Assembly: GCA_045592225.1 (NCBI GenBank)
Contig: JAZNUH010000035.1
Coordinates: 1 to 8,623, forward strand
Length of the DNA stretch: 8,623 nucleotides
Direction: 5' to 3'
From: JAZNUH01 sp045592225
GTDB lineage: Bacteria > Bacillota > Clostridia > UMGS1883 > UMGS1540
Shown in pieces: positions 1-7,115 of this stretch. The notes below the pieces were generated by a model. The model was not told where the DNA came from. It searched no databases and worked only from the letters and a program-made list of their open reading frames with translations. Position numbers and translations under genes: made by a program. Positions within the stretch are counted from its first letter, which is position 1. Every line of letters starts with the position of its first letter.

Positions 1-1
1 C

Positions 2-526
2 GACTATGCCCGCGCCTTTATGCAGGAGCAGGGCGAGGAAAAGCTTACACAGCTTATCGAATGGATAAATAAATATAAAACAGAAAATATTCTGGAAACA
101 GATGATATTACAAGAATTGTGGCAACCTGTCCGGACTTTTCACACAAAAAAATTGTGCCCGAGAGCACCTCTCCTCAAAACACTGTTTTTATTGCCACAG
201 TGTGCGATGGTGAACAGGATATAAAAGAGCTTTTTGAAGCTGTAAAACCCCTTCAGGAGGCAAATTTTGACTTCATACCCCCATCGGGTGCAGAAGCTGT
301 TATATCACCCAAGGCGGCATTTTTGCTAAACGGCGCAACCATATCCCTTGGTGATGCAGAGGGCAGAGTTTCAAAAAAAGCCGTGTATTGCTACCCCCCT
401 GCCGTTCCCATTATTGCCCCGGGCGAAGTAATCACCGCCGATGCAATAGATTATATACAAAAAATGCAGCATCAGGGCTGCGAGGTGCACGGAGTAAAAA
501 ACGGAAATGTTAATATTGTTATATAA
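2..526 (+). CDS. Orn/Lys/Arg decarboxylase-family protein, C-terminal part (5' end outside window)
   Basis: The frame is open from the first base of the window, so the ATG at 20 is internal and this is the last ~174 residues of a longer protein. The segment YPPAVPIIAPGE (about 392-427) followed by a run with D-Y-I-Q matches the C-terminal domain of PLP-dependent Orn/Lys/Arg decarboxylases (SpeA/YaaO type), where a 'GYPPGIPxxxPGE' motif is characteristic. These enzymes decarboxylate basic amino acids to polyamine precursors in the cytoplasm. The PLP-binding lysine domain lies upstream and cannot be checked, so substrate (arginine, lysine or ornithine) is undetermined. The gene ends TAA-TGA and tcdA starts 19 nt later on the same strand, which suggests one transcript. 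Family assignment is fairly sure; exact substrate is not. Confidence 0.8.
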   Translation, partial: DYARAFMQEQGEEKLTQLIEWINKYKTENILETDDITRIVATCPDFSHKKIVPESTSPQNTVFIATVCDGEQDIKELFEAVKPLQEANFDFIPPSGAEAVISPKAAFLLNGATISLGDAEGRVSKKAVYCYPPAVPIIAPGEVITADAIDYIQKMQHQGCEVHGVKNGNVNIVI

Positions 527-545
527 TGAAAGGCAGGTGTAAGCT

Positions 546-1229
546 TTGCAATTTAACCGTACATCCCTCATTTTAGGTGAGGATAAGCTAAACAAACTTA
601 AAAACTCCTCTGTCTGTGTCTTTGGCATTGGCGGTGTGGGGTCATATACCACCGAGGCACTTGCCCGAAGCGGTATAGGTACTCTTACCCTCATTGACAG
701 CGACAAGGTGGATGTAACCAACATAAACAGGCAGATACACGCCCTGCACAGTACGGTGGGCAGATATAAAACAGAGGTTATGCGCGACCGCATACTTGAT
801 ATAAATCCTTCAGCCACCGTAAATATTCATAACATTTTCTGCGACGCGCAAAACACCGCCGCACTCATTCCCGAAAAGTGCGATTTTGTGGTGGATGCGG
901 TTGATAATGTTACCGCAAAGCTTGCAATAATCACCGCCGCAAATGAAAGAGAAATTCCTGTTATAAGCTGCATGGGTGCGGCAAATAAGCTTGACCCCAC
1001 AGCCTTTCAGGTTACCGATATTTATAAAACCGAGGTTTGTCCCCTCTGCCGCGTTATGCGCAGAGAGCTGCGTCGGCGCGACATAAAAAAACTGCCCGTT
1101 GTATACTCAAAAGAGGAACCCGTAATCCCCCTTCATAATAAGGAGGACGGAGTCCCTCTCGGTAGTATCGCTTTTGTCCCCTCATCTGCGGGACTTTTGG
1201 CAGCAAGCTATGTTATTTCACACCTGTAA
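546..1229 (+). CDS. tcdA: tRNA threonylcarbamoyladenosine dehydratase (TcdA/YgdL, E1-like ThiF fold)
   Basis: A 227-residue cytoplasmic enzyme of the ubiquitin-activating E1-like (ThiF/HesA) family. TcdA uses ATP to cyclise t6A at position 37 of ANN-decoding tRNAs to ct6A. Visible motifs are the nucleotide-binding loop GIGGVGS (residues 27-33), acidic D51/D53 at the end of the next strand, NINRQ (59-63), K75 in the 'GRYK' stretch, VDAVDN (116-121), SCMGAANKLDP (141-151), and the family stretch DIYKTEVCPLCRVMRREL (158-175) with Cys165 and Cys168. Length is in the normal range for Gram-positive TcdA. The start is TTG at 546, with an AGGCAGGTG-like ribosome binding site just upstream; the N-terminal 'QFNRT' matches the usual 'QFSRT' of the family. 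The 3' end overlaps the convergent gene by 17 nt. Confidence 0.95.
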   Translation: MQFNRTSLILGEDKLNKLKNSSVCVFGIGGVGSYTTEALARSGIGTLTLIDSDKVDVTNINRQIHALHSTVGRYKTEVMRDRILDINPSATVNIHNIFCDAQNTAALIPEKCDFVVDAVDNVTAKLAIITAANEREIPVISCMGAANKLDPTAFQVTDIYKTEVCPLCRVMRRELRRRDIKKLPVVYSKEEPVIPLHNKEDGVPLGSIAFVPSSAGLLAASYVISHL

Positions 1230-1986
1230 TGGTGTTTTTAATGTACGGCAAAACCTTTTTGCGTGATATACGGTCCAAAATGTTCTGCCCTTCCTTTTCC
1301 CTGCCGTCTGCCACTAATATTTTGCCTATGTAGGCATCGGCATAATAGGTAAGCTGTTTTTCTTCAAAACCCGCCTCCTTTGCACTTTTAAAGCAACGGA
1401 GGCTTTTTTTAAGCTCGCCCTCGGCATATGCAATTATACCCTTTGTAAGTAAAAGGTTTGCCTCAGGCAGCTTTTTTTCTGCCTGATTTATAAATTTCTC
1501 GCCCTGCTTAAAGGTAAGCAGTGCTTTGTCATTATTGCCGCTTTCTGCATAAAAGCAGGCAAGGTTGCAGTAGTACATAGCCTTGAGTGTGCTGTCCGCA
1601 CCCTTAACGCTTATCTGCTCCATGGTCTGAATTGCCTTGTCAAACTGACAGTTTGATTCATACCCTACCGCTAAATTGAGCATCAAGGTTTTACGGTATG
1701 AGCCGTTTTTAACAGTTTCCAAAAGTGCAAGGCTTTCTTCAATGAACCTTTCGGCATCAAGCTTTACATACAAAATGTCAAGCAGCTCCAGTACCTTTTT
1801 GTTCTGTTTGCGCATGGTTACGGCATACGTAATAAAAACCGCCGCCACAATCACAATAACTACTGCAGCCACAATAATTCTCTTTGTGTAATCAAGTAAG
1901 CTGAAGCCCGAAATTATCCACAAGCCAAGTCCAATGCCTGCTATGGCAATTACAATATTTAAAAGTGTTTTAGTTATTCTGTTCAA
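1213..1986 (-). CDS. Two-TM membrane protein with cytoplasmic TPR-like repeats, unknown function
   Basis: I do not recognise a named family. The 257-residue product has two N-terminal membrane segments (about 8-28 and 37-57). Positive charges before the first and after the second (MRKQNKK, 59-64) predict that both ends are cytoplasmic. The rest is helical with TPR-like repeats, roughly at 101-125, 135-168, 177-205 and 213-240. The clearest is the second, with the pattern N-L-A-C-F-Y-A-E-S-G-x-x-D-K-A-L. Such repeats usually hold protein partners. The start is TTG at 1986 with a perfect AGGAGG (1995-2000) 8 nt upstream. That site overlaps the mtlD stop codon, so translation is probably coupled to mtlD and, further upstream, to rnjA. 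A tempting inference is a membrane scaffold related to RNase J or the cell envelope, but nothing in the sequence shows this. Confidence 0.8.
   Translation of the reverse strand: MNRITKTLLNIVIAIAGIGLGLWIISGFSLLDYTKRIIVAAVVIVIVAAVFITYAVTMRKQNKKVLELLDILYVKLDAERFIEESLALLETVKNGSYRKTLMLNLAVGYESNCQFDKAIQTMEQISVKGADSTLKAMYYCNLACFYAESGNNDKALLTFKQGEKFINQAEKKLPEANLLLTKGIIAYAEGELKKSLRCFKSAKEAGFEEKQLTYYADAYIGKILVADGREKEGQNILDRISRKKVLPYIKNTITGVK
1220..1239 (+). terminator. Possible weak intrinsic terminator of tcdA
   Basis: ACACC (1220-1224) can pair with GGTGT (1231-1235) around a 6-nt loop containing the tcdA stop codon, and is followed by TTTT. The stem is only 5 bp, so strength is doubtful. On the opposite strand no U-run follows, so it would act for tcdA only. 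It lies inside the last codons of the convergent gene. Confidence 0.3.
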
Positions 1987-1994
1987 ACAGACAA

Positions 1995-2000
1995 CCTCCT
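1995..2000 (-). promoter_or_regulatory. RBS of the TPR membrane gene, overlapping the mtlD stop
   Basis: On the minus strand AGGAGG sits 8 nt before the TTG start, and its first two bases are part of the mtlD TAG stop. It fixes the TTG as the start and implies translational coupling. Confidence 0.8.
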
Positions 2001-3132
2001 ATCGAATGGAGAAAAAGTCCTCGCCTGATTTAAGCTTGTTGTAAAGGTCTAAAATACGTGCATTTTCAACGTGGCTTATGTCACGCAGAATTTCTTCAGC
2101 TGAAAGACCTGTATCATCAAAGGGGAAGTTTAAAGCAGCAGCCGCCGCAAGCTCTATGTAATCAGCCTGAACGCCCTGCTCGTTGCACATTTTAAGCGCG
2201 CCGATAATACGGTCATTTTCAGAAAGCTTTCTCTTTATGTCTCCGCCTACTCTCTTAACTGTGTCACCAAGCTGACGGTTACCAAAACGGTCGATAAGGT
2301 CAGTTACATGGTCATAAAGCTCGGTAACATCTACACCGTGGCGTTTTGAAAGAGCAATAGCCGACTGTGTCATTGCACGGAGAACGCAAACCTCAATTCT
2401 GGGGTCTTCAATCGCCTGCCAGATGTAATCATATCCGCAAAGTGCGCCGAGATATGCTGTGAAAGCATGACCCATATTGTGGATAAACAGCTTTCTTTCA
2501 ATATAAAACTCAAAGGGAGTAAAGAGTATTGCATTTTTAATAGCGGGAATTTCGCCCTTGAATGCCGCCTTGTCAAGGGGCAGCTTGTCAAATGCTTCAA
2601 CACATACGCGAAGGGGATTTCCGTTTTGCATTTCGGGTGTCTGTACAGGCACCATACGTCCGATGGATGCTTCTACAAAGCCTACAAGGCTGTCAAGCTT
2701 TGAAGTATCGTCAAGATTTGCCGCAATAAGCTCTTTTAAAACTCTGTCAGCACCGATAAGGTTTTCACAAATAATAATGTTTAAAGGTGTGTTATTTCCA
2801 TTTTCCCATCTCTTTTTAAGACCTGCTGCAATGGGTGCTGCAACAAACTTTAAAATGTTAACACCAACTGCTGTTGCCATAATATCAGCCTCTGCAATAG
2901 CCTGTGCAACTGCGTCTATGTCCTTACCGTCAACACAGGATACATTTTCAACCCATATTTCCTCGGATGAGGTTTTGTGAAGAATGTTAATGGGGTATCT
3001 GCCTGCGTCATTTATTGCCTTTATAACATCGGGGTTAACATCAACAAATGCCACGCTGTAGCCCGACTGACTTAAAAGCTGACCTATAAATCCTCTGCCT
3101 ATGTTTCCTGCGCCGTACATTACTGCTTTCAT
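1999..3132 (-). CDS. mtlD: Mannitol-1-phosphate 5-dehydrogenase
   Basis: This enzyme interconverts mannitol 1-phosphate and fructose 6-phosphate with NAD(H) in the cytoplasm, and belongs to the polyol-specific long-chain dehydrogenases. With the start at 3132 it has 377 residues, close to the ~380 of known MtlD. A Rossmann loop GAGNIGRGFIG lies at residues 7-17, with an aspartate at the end of the second strand (Asp31) that suits NAD rather than NADP. The catalytic pattern K-x4-N-x2-H is present as Lys214, Asn219, His222 in 'ERKLFIHNMGH'. An ATG also exists 9 nt upstream (3141), but it sits directly on the GAAAGG ribosome binding site. The downstream ATG gives 9-nt spacing and an N-terminus 'MKAVMYGAGN' that lines up with E. 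coli MtlD. The gene sits between rnjA and a TPR gene, with no mannitol PTS (mtlA/mtlF) or mtlR in view. A mannitol-producing or osmolyte role is possible but unproven. Divergence from E. coli MtlD leaves some doubt about the exact substrate. Confidence 0.88.
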   Translation of the reverse strand: MKAVMYGAGNIGRGFIGQLLSQSGYSVAFVDVNPDVIKAINDAGRYPINILHKTSSEEIWVENVSCVDGKDIDAVAQAIAEADIMATAVGVNILKFVAAPIAAGLKKRWENGNNTPLNIIICENLIGADRVLKELIAANLDDTSKLDSLVGFVEASIGRMVPVQTPEMQNGNPLRVCVEAFDKLPLDKAAFKGEIPAIKNAILFTPFEFYIERKLFIHNMGHAFTAYLGALCGYDYIWQAIEDPRIEVCVLRAMTQSAIALSKRHGVDVTELYDHVTDLIDRFGNRQLGDTVKRVGGDIKRKLSENDRIIGALKMCNEQGVQADYIELAAAAALNFPFDDTGLSAEEILRDISHVENARILDLYNKLKSGEDFFSIR

Positions 3133-3141
3133 TTTTTTCAT

Positions 3142-3147
3142 CCTTTC
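3142..3147 (-). promoter_or_regulatory. RBS of mtlD, touching the rnjA stop
   Basis: GAAAGG on the minus strand begins with the last base of the rnjA TAG stop and lies 9 nt before the ATG at 3132. It has no room to serve the ATG at 3141. It therefore decides the mtlD start and points to coupling with rnjA. Confidence 0.7.
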
Positions 3148-4802
3148 TACGCTTCCATTATAACAGGAAGTATCATTGGTTTACGTTTTGTTTTGTCATA
3201 TATAAAATCACTAAGCTGATTTCGTATAGCCGTTTTTTTACTGTTCCAGTCGCCCTTTGAATCGGTAAGTGCCTCGGTTACAACTATTTTAAGCTCATCC
3301 ATAAGGTCCTCCGACTCGCGCACATACACAAACCCGCGGGATAAAACATCAGGCCCCGACAGAATTTGTCCGTTTATCTCGGACAGGGTGACAACAACGA
3401 TTATTATACCGTCCTCGCTCAAATGCTTTCTGTCACGCAGAACGATGTTACCAACATCGCCAACGCCGTAACCGTCAACAAGCACCTTGCCCGACGGCAC
3501 CGCACCCGAAACCCATGCACCCTCGTAGCCAACGTCCAGAACATCGCCTATTTTGAGTATAAAAATGTTTTTCTTTTTAACACCCATAAGCTCGCCAAGT
3601 CCCGCATGGCGCACAAGATGTCTGTGTTCGCCGTGAACAGGTACAAAATACTTGGGCTTTACAAGACCCAGTATAAGCTTAAGCTCCTCTGTGCAGGCAT
3701 GACCCGAAACATGAACCTCGGACAGCGCCTCGTAAATTACATCGGCACCCTTTTTGAAAAGCTCGTTTATTACCTTTGAAACCGCCTTTTCATTACCGGG
3801 AATGGGGTTTGCTGAAAGTATTACAAGGTCATCCGCCTTGATTTCAACCTTTCTGTGGTCAGAAAATGCCATTCGTGTAAGTGCACTCATAGGCTCTCCC
3901 TGACTGCCTGTTGTAATTATAACAAGCTTTGAGGGCTGGTGTCTGTTTACCTCCTCAATGGGAATGAGTGTTCCCTCGGGCACGTGCAGATAGCCAAGCT
4001 CTAACGCCACATCAATTATGGTCTGCATACTTCTGCCCGACACGGCAACCTTGCGGTCATTTTTTACCGCTGAATTTATAATCTGCTGAACTCTGTGCAC
4101 GTTTGATGCAAATGACGCAACAATAATGCGCTTTTCCGACTTTTTGAATATTTCGTCAAACCTGTCACCAACCGTACTTTCGCTCATTGTGTAACCGGGT
4201 CTTTCAACGTTTGTACTGTCCGACATAAGAAGCAGTACACCCTTTTTGCCCAGCTCACCAAAGCGGGTAAGATTTATCATTTCGCCCTCAATGGGTGTGC
4301 AGTCAATTTTAAAGTCACCTGTATGAACAATAACACCTGCAGGTGTGTGAATTGCCAGTGCTACCGCATCGGCAATACTGTGGTTAACTCTTATAAACTC
4401 AACCTTTAAATTTTCGCTCAGCGACATAACTGCCCCCGCCTTAACACATATAAGCGTACTGTCGGCAAGCATTGCGTGCTCGCGAAGCTTGTGTGCTACA
4501 AGACCCAATGTAAGCTTTGTACCGTATATGGGCACATTTAAGTTTTTGAGAACATAAGGCAGTGCACCTATATGGTCCTCGTGGCCGTGGGTCAGCACAA
4601 TACCCTTGATTTTGTCCTTGTTTTTTATAAGATACGTAGTATCAGGAATTACAAGGTCAATACCAAGCATATCCTCATCGGGAAAGGCCAGACCACAATC
4701 TATAACCATAATTTCGTCCTCGTACTCAATTACGGTAAGATTTTTTCCGATCTCGTCAAGCCCACCGAGAGGAATAATCTTTATTCTTTTTTTACTTGAC
4801 AC
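3147..4802 (-). CDS. rnjA: Ribonuclease J (metallo-beta-lactamase/beta-CASP)
   Basis: A cytoplasmic 5'-3' exoribonuclease and endoribonuclease that matures rRNA and degrades mRNA in Gram-positive bacteria. The product has 551 residues, typical for RNase J1/J2. In order, it shows the N-terminal stretch 'IIPLGGLDEIGKN' (9-21), the zinc motif HGHEDH (72-77), His141, TGDFK with Asp163, the beta-CASP region with SDSTN (194-198), SGR (255-257), ITTGSQGEPMSAL (296-308) and SGH (366-368), and then PVHGEHRH with His390 and His393. A C-terminal domain follows. All metal ligands expected for an active enzyme appear present, which favours J1-type activity. The start is GTG at 4802 with CGGAGG (4812-4817) 9 nt upstream. 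A near-consensus promoter lies ~50 nt upstream. The gene leads a close-packed unit with mtlD and the TPR gene. Confidence 0.97.
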   Translation of the reverse strand: MSSKKRIKIIPLGGLDEIGKNLTVIEYEDEIMVIDCGLAFPDEDMLGIDLVIPDTTYLIKNKDKIKGIVLTHGHEDHIGALPYVLKNLNVPIYGTKLTLGLVAHKLREHAMLADSTLICVKAGAVMSLSENLKVEFIRVNHSIADAVALAIHTPAGVIVHTGDFKIDCTPIEGEMINLTRFGELGKKGVLLLMSDSTNVERPGYTMSESTVGDRFDEIFKKSEKRIIVASFASNVHRVQQIINSAVKNDRKVAVSGRSMQTIIDVALELGYLHVPEGTLIPIEEVNRHQPSKLVIITTGSQGEPMSALTRMAFSDHRKVEIKADDLVILSANPIPGNEKAVSKVINELFKKGADVIYEALSEVHVSGHACTEELKLILGLVKPKYFVPVHGEHRHLVRHAGLGELMGVKKKNIFILKIGDVLDVGYEGAWVSGAVPSGKVLVDGYGVGDVGNIVLRDRKHLSEDGIIIVVVTLSEINGQILSGPDVLSRGFVYVRESEDLMDELKIVVTEALTDSKGDWNSKKTAIRNQLSDFIYDKTKRKPMILPVIMEA

Positions 4803-4852
4803 TAAATTAAACCTCCGTTTTTAAATTTTCCGTTCAAAATCATACGAAGTAT

Positions 4853-4881
4853 ATTATAACATTTATTTAAAAATAAGTCAA
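4853..4881 (-). promoter_or_regulatory. Strong sigma-A-type promoter of rnjA-mtlD-TPR unit
   Basis: Read on the minus strand, the -35 is TTGACT (4876-4881, 5 of 6 consensus) and the -10 is TATAAT (4853-4858, 6 of 6), separated by exactly 17 bp of A/T-rich DNA. The predicted transcript start is near 4846, giving a leader of about 43 nt that contains the CGGAGG site. It lies in the only sizeable gap between punA and rnjA. Confidence 0.85.
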
Positions 4882-4913
4882 CCATGTTATATTTTAGACC
4901 TTTTGGTAAAATT

Positions 4914-5735
4914 TTATTCTGCAATCTTTTTTACCGAAAGAGTAATAAGCCGTTCAAAGTCGGGTGCCACGCGCTCGCCCGTTTCCATAACCTCGCTGTG
5001 GGTAAGGGGCGCAGAGCTTATTCCCGCCGCCATATTTGATATCATACTTATTCCGCAAACACGCATCCCCATGTGCCGTGCGGCAATGGTCTCGCACACG
5101 GTGCTCATGCCTACCGCATCTGCACCCAGAGCGGCAAGGGCACGTATTTCCGCCGGAGTTTCAAAGGAAGGACCCGAAAGCTGTGTATATACACCCTTTT
5201 TAAGCTCTATCCCCTCCAGCCTTGCAATTTTTAAAACCTTATCCGCAAATTCCCTGTCATATGCCTCTGTCATATCAGGAAAGCGTATGCCCAGCTCGTC
5301 TATGTTTTCTCCTTCAAGGGGCGACGGCACAAAAAATGAAATATGGTCACTTATAAGCATAAAATCCCCTGCCTTGAATGTGGGGTTAATGCCTCCTGCC
5401 GCATTTGTTATAATACAGCTGTCAGCACCCATAAGACCAAGCACACGCAAAGGCAATACCGCTTCCTGCGGTGTGTACCCTTCGTATATGTGCACTCTGC
5501 CCTGCATCAGTGCCACGGGTACACCTTCAAGAAAACCAAAAACAAATCTTCCGTTGTGTCCCAATGCGGTGGATACGGGCATCCCCTCAATATCACTGTA
5601 ATTTACTGCACATTTTACCTCGATTTTGTCGGCAAAGCTGCCAAGCCCCGAGCCTAAAACAAGGGCAACGCGGGGCACAAAATCTGTTATCTTTCGCATC
5701 TGGTTAAGACAGGAGTAAATTCTTTTTTTCATCAT
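4914..5735 (-). CDS. punA: Purine nucleoside phosphorylase, trimeric type I
   Basis: This enzyme cleaves inosine and guanosine with phosphate to the base and ribose 1-phosphate in purine salvage, in the cytoplasm. The 273 residues match the trimeric (low-mass) class. The phosphate loop LGSGLG is at 27-32, followed by GH (59-60), QGRVHIYEGY (78-87), TNAAGG (110-115), GPSFETPAE (188-196), GADAVGMSTVCE (204-215) and ISNMAAG (232-238). Glu192, Met210 and Asn234 have the same spacing as human Glu201, Met219 and Asn243, the base-binding residues that select 6-oxopurines. The gene begins with two adjacent ATGs (5735 and 5732). AAGGTGAT lies just before them, and spacing (4 or 7 nt after AAGG) slightly favours the second. 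It follows sstT by 53 nt, a gap occupied by a strong hairpin, and no separate promoter is visible. Confidence 0.95.
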   Translation of the reverse strand: MMKKRIYSCLNQMRKITDFVPRVALVLGSGLGSFADKIEVKCAVNYSDIEGMPVSTALGHNGRFVFGFLEGVPVALMQGRVHIYEGYTPQEAVLPLRVLGLMGADSCIITNAAGGINPTFKAGDFMLISDHISFFVPSPLEGENIDELGIRFPDMTEAYDREFADKVLKIARLEGIELKKGVYTQLSGPSFETPAEIRALAALGADAVGMSTVCETIAARHMGMRVCGISMISNMAAGISSAPLTHSEVMETGERVAPDFERLITLSVKKIAE

Positions 5736-5749
5736 ATCACCTTACGTAT

Positions 5750-5783
5750 AAATATGGCAATACCCAGGGGTATTGCCATATTT
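5750..5783 (-). terminator. 15-bp perfect hairpin between sstT and punA (terminator or attenuator)
   Basis: Bases 5750-5764 pair without mismatch to 5769-5783 around a 4-nt loop; the core is GGCAATACC/GGTATTGCC. The hairpin starts 5 nt after the sstT stop and ends about 7 nt before the punA ribosome binding site. In the direction of the genes it is followed only by ATTTATACG, a poor U-tract, so termination may be partial. On the plus strand the trailing T-run is better (TTTTTAATTT), but no plus-strand gene leads into it. Confidence 0.65.
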
Positions 5784-5788
5784 TTAAT

Positions 5789-7012
5789 TTAAAACGGAAG
5801 CTCTTTGCCCTGCTTCTGCCATTCTTTAAATTCTGCAGTAGCGCAGAAGATTACGTCACCTGCCGAGTTGATTGCGGTTTCAAGGGAATCCTGAACAACA
5901 CCGATTATAAATCCAACTGCAACAACCTGCATTGCAATATCCTGTCCCACGCCCAAAAGTGAGCACGCCATAGGAATAAGAAGCAGAGAACCGCCTGCAA
6001 CACCCGATGCACCGCAGGCACCAAGAGTAGCCACAAAGCTGAGCAGAATTGCGAGTACAATATTAACTTCTATTCCCTGTGAAAACGCCGCCGCAAGTGA
6101 CATAACGGTAATTGTAATTGCCGCACCGTCCATATTTATTGTAGCGCCCAAAGGAATGGATACGCTGTAATATTCACGGTCAAGACCAAGCTTTTCACAA
6201 AGGCGCATATTAACAGGGATATTCGCTGCCGAGCTTCTTGTAAAAAACGCGGTTATGCCCGATTCCTTAAAGCATTTAAGAACTAAAGGAAAGGGATTTC
6301 TCTTAAGTGTAATTGCAACTATCAAGGGATCTACCACAAATGCTACAACCAGCATACAACCCACAAGCAGCGCAAGTATTTTGCCGTAGTCTGTAAATAT
6401 TTCAAGTCCGTACTCACTTACCGAGCCGTACACAAGACCCATAATACCAAAGGGTGCAAGCTCTATAACCCATGCAACAGTTTTTGAAACTGCGTTTGAA
6501 ATATCGGTAAGCACTTCTTTTGTCTTTTCGTTTGCACCCATGCGAAGTGCAAGACCAAAGATTATCGACCAGGTCAGAATACCAACATAGTTGCCGTTTA
6601 TAAGTGCACTTACAGGGTTCATAACCATATTGCCTATAAGAGTCGCAAACACCTCACCAAGACCTGCAGGTGCGGTCTGCTCCGCCGCCTGCGAAAGAGG
6701 AATTGTAACGCGGAAAATGTAGCTTCCCATAACCGCTACCACCGCCGCAAGAAATGTGCTGAGCATATAGAAAAATACAACTGTTTTAAATCTGCCGCCT
6801 ATGCCCTTGCCCGCACTTGCAATAGATGCTATTACAAGTACAAACACGAGTATGGGTGCAATGGCTTTGAGTGCGCCTACAAACACATCACCGAATATTG
6901 TTACAAAGCCTGCCTGTGGAACCCAAAGTCCTAAGCATATGCCTATGGCAAGACCAATAATAATTCTTAAAATCAAGGGTGTTTTTGTGTACCCGCCAAA
7001 TATTTTTTTCAT
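5789..7012 (-). CDS. sstT: Na+/serine-threonine symporter SstT (DAACS family)
   Basis: An inner-membrane transporter that imports L-serine and L-threonine with Na+. With the start at 7012 it has 407 residues, like E. coli SstT (414). The sequence is strongly hydrophobic throughout and has the dicarboxylate/amino acid:cation symporter marks. These are the serine-rich re-entrant loop TRSSAANIPVNM (258-269), GATINMDGAA (289-298, the NMDGT-like Na+ site), GASGVAGGS (334-342, second re-entrant loop) and VQDSLETAINS (373-383). Many segments, such as 'FVGALKAIAPILV' and 'FTRSSAANIPVNM', are nearly identical to SstT as I recall it. The frame extends upstream to a GTG at 7045, but that has no ribosome binding site and sits at the predicted transcript start. 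The ATG at 7012 has CGGAGG 5 nt upstream. The gene has its own promoter. Confidence 0.96.
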   Translation of the reverse strand: MKKIFGGYTKTPLILRIIIGLAIGICLGLWVPQAGFVTIFGDVFVGALKAIAPILVFVLVIASIASAGKGIGGRFKTVVFFYMLSTFLAAVVAVMGSYIFRVTIPLSQAAEQTAPAGLGEVFATLIGNMVMNPVSALINGNYVGILTWSIIFGLALRMGANEKTKEVLTDISNAVSKTVAWVIELAPFGIMGLVYGSVSEYGLEIFTDYGKILALLVGCMLVVAFVVDPLIVAITLKRNPFPLVLKCFKESGITAFFTRSSAANIPVNMRLCEKLGLDREYYSVSIPLGATINMDGAAITITVMSLAAAFSQGIEVNIVLAILLSFVATLGACGASGVAGGSLLLIPMACSLLGVGQDIAMQVVAVGFIIGVVQDSLETAINSAGDVIFCATAEFKEWQKQGKELPF

Positions 7013-7017
7013 AAATA

Positions 7018-7023
7018 CCTCCG
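7018..7023 (-). promoter_or_regulatory. RBS that fixes the sstT start
   Basis: CGGAGG on the minus strand lies 5 nt before the ATG at 7012. The longer reading frame beginning with GTG at 7045 would place this site inside the coding region. Confidence 0.8.
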
Positions 7024-7051
7024 TTTTGTGCCTTTTCGCATTCACCTGTAA

Positions 7052-7080
7052 ATGCTACCATAAACCGGTGGAAAAGTCAA
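7052..7080 (-). promoter_or_regulatory. Sigma-A-type promoter of sstT, extended -10
   Basis: Minus strand: -35 TTGACT (7075-7080), 17-bp spacer, and -10 TAGCAT (7052-7057, 4 of 6). The -10 is preceded by TGG, which gives the TGn extended -10 element. Predicted transcript start is near 7045, about 33 nt before the sstT ATG. The -35 is the same TTGACT as at rnjA. The spacer contains the 6-bp palindrome ACCGGT. Confidence 0.6.
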
Positions 7081-7115
7081 GGAATATGTGCATCTTCATA
7101 TCCTCTCCGTTCACT

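Noticed and set aside
371..817. Minus-strand open frame opposite the decarboxylase end and tcdA
   Set aside because: It is a shadow of two well-supported plus-strand genes, with no ribosome binding site and no recognisable motif.
2558..2980. Plus-strand open frame opposite mtlD
   Set aside because: It is antisense to a gene with intact catalytic motifs, and no start signal or family resemblance was seen.
4891..4912. A/T-rich inverted repeat just after the punA stop as a terminator
   Set aside because: The stem is mostly A-T with a 2-nt bulge and only two G-C pairs, and no U-run follows in the direction of punA. Too weak to call.
4903..5601. Long plus-strand open frame opposite punA
   Set aside because: The opposite strand encodes a clear purine nucleoside phosphorylase with all its motifs. 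The plus-strand translation is serine/proline-rich noise typical of an antisense shadow.
7013..7045. N-terminal extension of SstT from GTG at 7045
   Set aside because: No ribosome binding site precedes it, it falls at the predicted transcript start, and the SD sequence for ATG 7012 would be coding. The extension is also not part of the family N-terminus.
7081..7104. Imperfect hairpin (GGATATG with CATATTCC) after the ATPase gene as a terminator
   Set aside because: It has a bulge and a long loop, it runs straight into the -35 of the sstT promoter, and no proper U-tract follows.
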